Shown piece after piece: positions 5,625-6,206 of a DNA stretch of 6,206 nt; position 1 is the stretch's first letter; each line of letters begins with the position of its first letter. A program made the position numbers and the translations under genes. This DNA comes from Alphaproteobacteria bacterium (GTDB lineage: Bacteria > Pseudomonadota > Alphaproteobacteria > Rhizobiales > Xanthobacteraceae): assembly GCA_005883115.1 (NCBI GenBank), contig VAZQ01000399.1:1-6206 (forward strand), in the 5' to 3' direction. Under the pieces are notes generated by a model. It worked only from the letters and a program-made list of their open reading frames with translations. It was not told the origin of the DNA and ran no database searches.

Positions 5625-6161
5625 TCAGGCCGCCAACGGATAGGCGGCTTCAACCACGTAGGGGCCGCCACCGACCGACGCACGCGACGAGAACAACACA
5701 AACCGCGAGACTTTGAACGGCGAGGAGCGGAACGGGGCACGCACCGCCAGATAGTCCGCAACCTGCCGGCTCGAGGATTCGCGCAGGCGCGCGAGCGACA
5801 CATGCGGTGTATATTTGCGGCCCTCCGGCTCAAGCCCCACGCGCTGCATCAGCCGCTCGTGCTCTGCCTGCAGCTCCATCAGAGCCTGAGCCGGGCCGAG
5901 CGTTGCGATGATCTGGCGCGGCTTGCGCCCACCAAACGACTTAAGATCCTCAATGCGCAATTCGAATGACTCGCGACGCACCCGCCCCAACATGGATGCG
6001 ATCTCGTGCGCGATGACATCATCGACATCGCCGATGAAACGCAAGGTTACATGATAGTTTTCGGGATCGATCCAGCGTGCGCCCGGCAAGCCGCCACGCA
6101 GCATGGACAGCGATTGGCGCACGTCGGGGGGAATTTCGAGACCTGTGAAGAGGCGCGGCAT
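5625..6161 (-). CDS. thpR: RNA 2',3'-cyclic phosphodiesterase (2H family, LigT/ThpR)
   Basis: A member of the 2H phosphoesterase superfamily that hydrolyses RNA 2',3'-cyclic phosphate ends to 2'-phosphomonoesters; E. coli ThpR also joins tRNA half-molecules in vitro through a 2'-5' bond. It is cytosolic, 178 residues, the usual length. The two catalytic motifs are HVTL at 37-40 (H37, T39) and HVSL at 120-123 (H120, S122), the second with Ser in place of the commoner Thr. The opening MPRLFTGLEIPPDVR and the central FGGRKPRQIIATLGP (76-90) are typical of the family. The start at 6161 is set by that N-terminus; no good ribosome-binding site precedes it. It converges on the acetyltransferase with 29 bases between stop codons. 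In vivo function is not firmly established for the family. Confidence 0.93.
   Translation of the reverse strand: MPRLFTGLEIPPDVRQSLSMLRGGLPGARWIDPENYHVTLRFIGDVDDVIAHEIASMLGRVRRESFELRIEDLKSFGGRKPRQIIATLGPAQALMELQAEHERLMQRVGLEPEGRKYTPHVSLARLRESSSRQVADYLAVRAPFRSSPFKVSRFVLFSSRASVGGGPYVVEAAYPLAA
5627..5650. terminator. Candidate hairpin terminator at the acetyltransferase/thpR convergence
   Basis: GCCGCC (5629-5634) and GGCGGC (5643-5648) form a perfect 6-bp GC-rich stem with an 8-base loop. A G-T pair and an A-T pair extend it to 8 bp at 5627-5650. It starts about 30 bases after the acetyltransferase stop and overlaps the last codons of thpR. Only two T follow on the plus strand, so intrinsic termination would be inefficient. 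Position at a convergent junction supports a role, sequence only partly. Confidence 0.35.
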
Positions 6162-6206
6162 CGGGACGACTGCAGTGCTGGCTGTGCATATAGGCCAAGT
6201 TGCAAG

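Overview
The window reads as chromosomal core DNA of a high-GC alphaproteobacterium, most likely of the order Hyphomicrobiales (Rhizobiales). This rests on the protein sequences and on the gene order zapE-mdh-sucC-sucD, which is characteristic of that group. The genus cannot be named from the sequence. I see no mobile element, CRISPR array, rRNA or convincing tRNA, and no evidence of a previously undescribed system.

Layout. Five of the six genes lie on the minus strand, so transcription runs from high to low coordinates. From the right these are thpR (RNA 2',3'-cyclic phosphodiesterase, 5625-6161), then zapE (AFG1-type ATPase, 3405-4577), mdh (malate dehydrogenase, 2314-3279), sucC (1065-2234) and sucD (88-972), the two subunits of succinyl-CoA synthetase. 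One gene, a GNAT-family acetyltransferase (5020-5595), is on the plus strand. It is divergent from zapE across a 442-base gene-free spacer and convergent with thpR across 29 bases. A GC-rich hairpin lies at that convergent junction. The first 87 bases follow sucD. In related genomes sucA (2-oxoglutarate dehydrogenase E1) usually comes next, but its start is not recognisable here.

How the genes work together. mdh, sucC and sucD encode two TCA-cycle steps: succinyl-CoA to succinate with nucleoside triphosphate formation, and malate to oxaloacetate. They are spaced 79 and 92 bases apart on one strand and probably form one operon that continues beyond the window. A plausible alphaproteobacterial sigma-70 promoter lies just upstream of mdh, with a perfect short palindrome over its -10 element, so mdh-sucCD can probably be transcribed apart from zapE. 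ZapE is a P-loop ATPase implicated in division and membrane or respiratory protein quality control. ThpR and the acetyltransferase have no evident metabolic link to the TCA genes.

The least explained parts are the zapE/acetyltransferase spacer, which holds several short inverted repeats, the palindrome over the mdh -10 region, and the gap between sucC and sucD.
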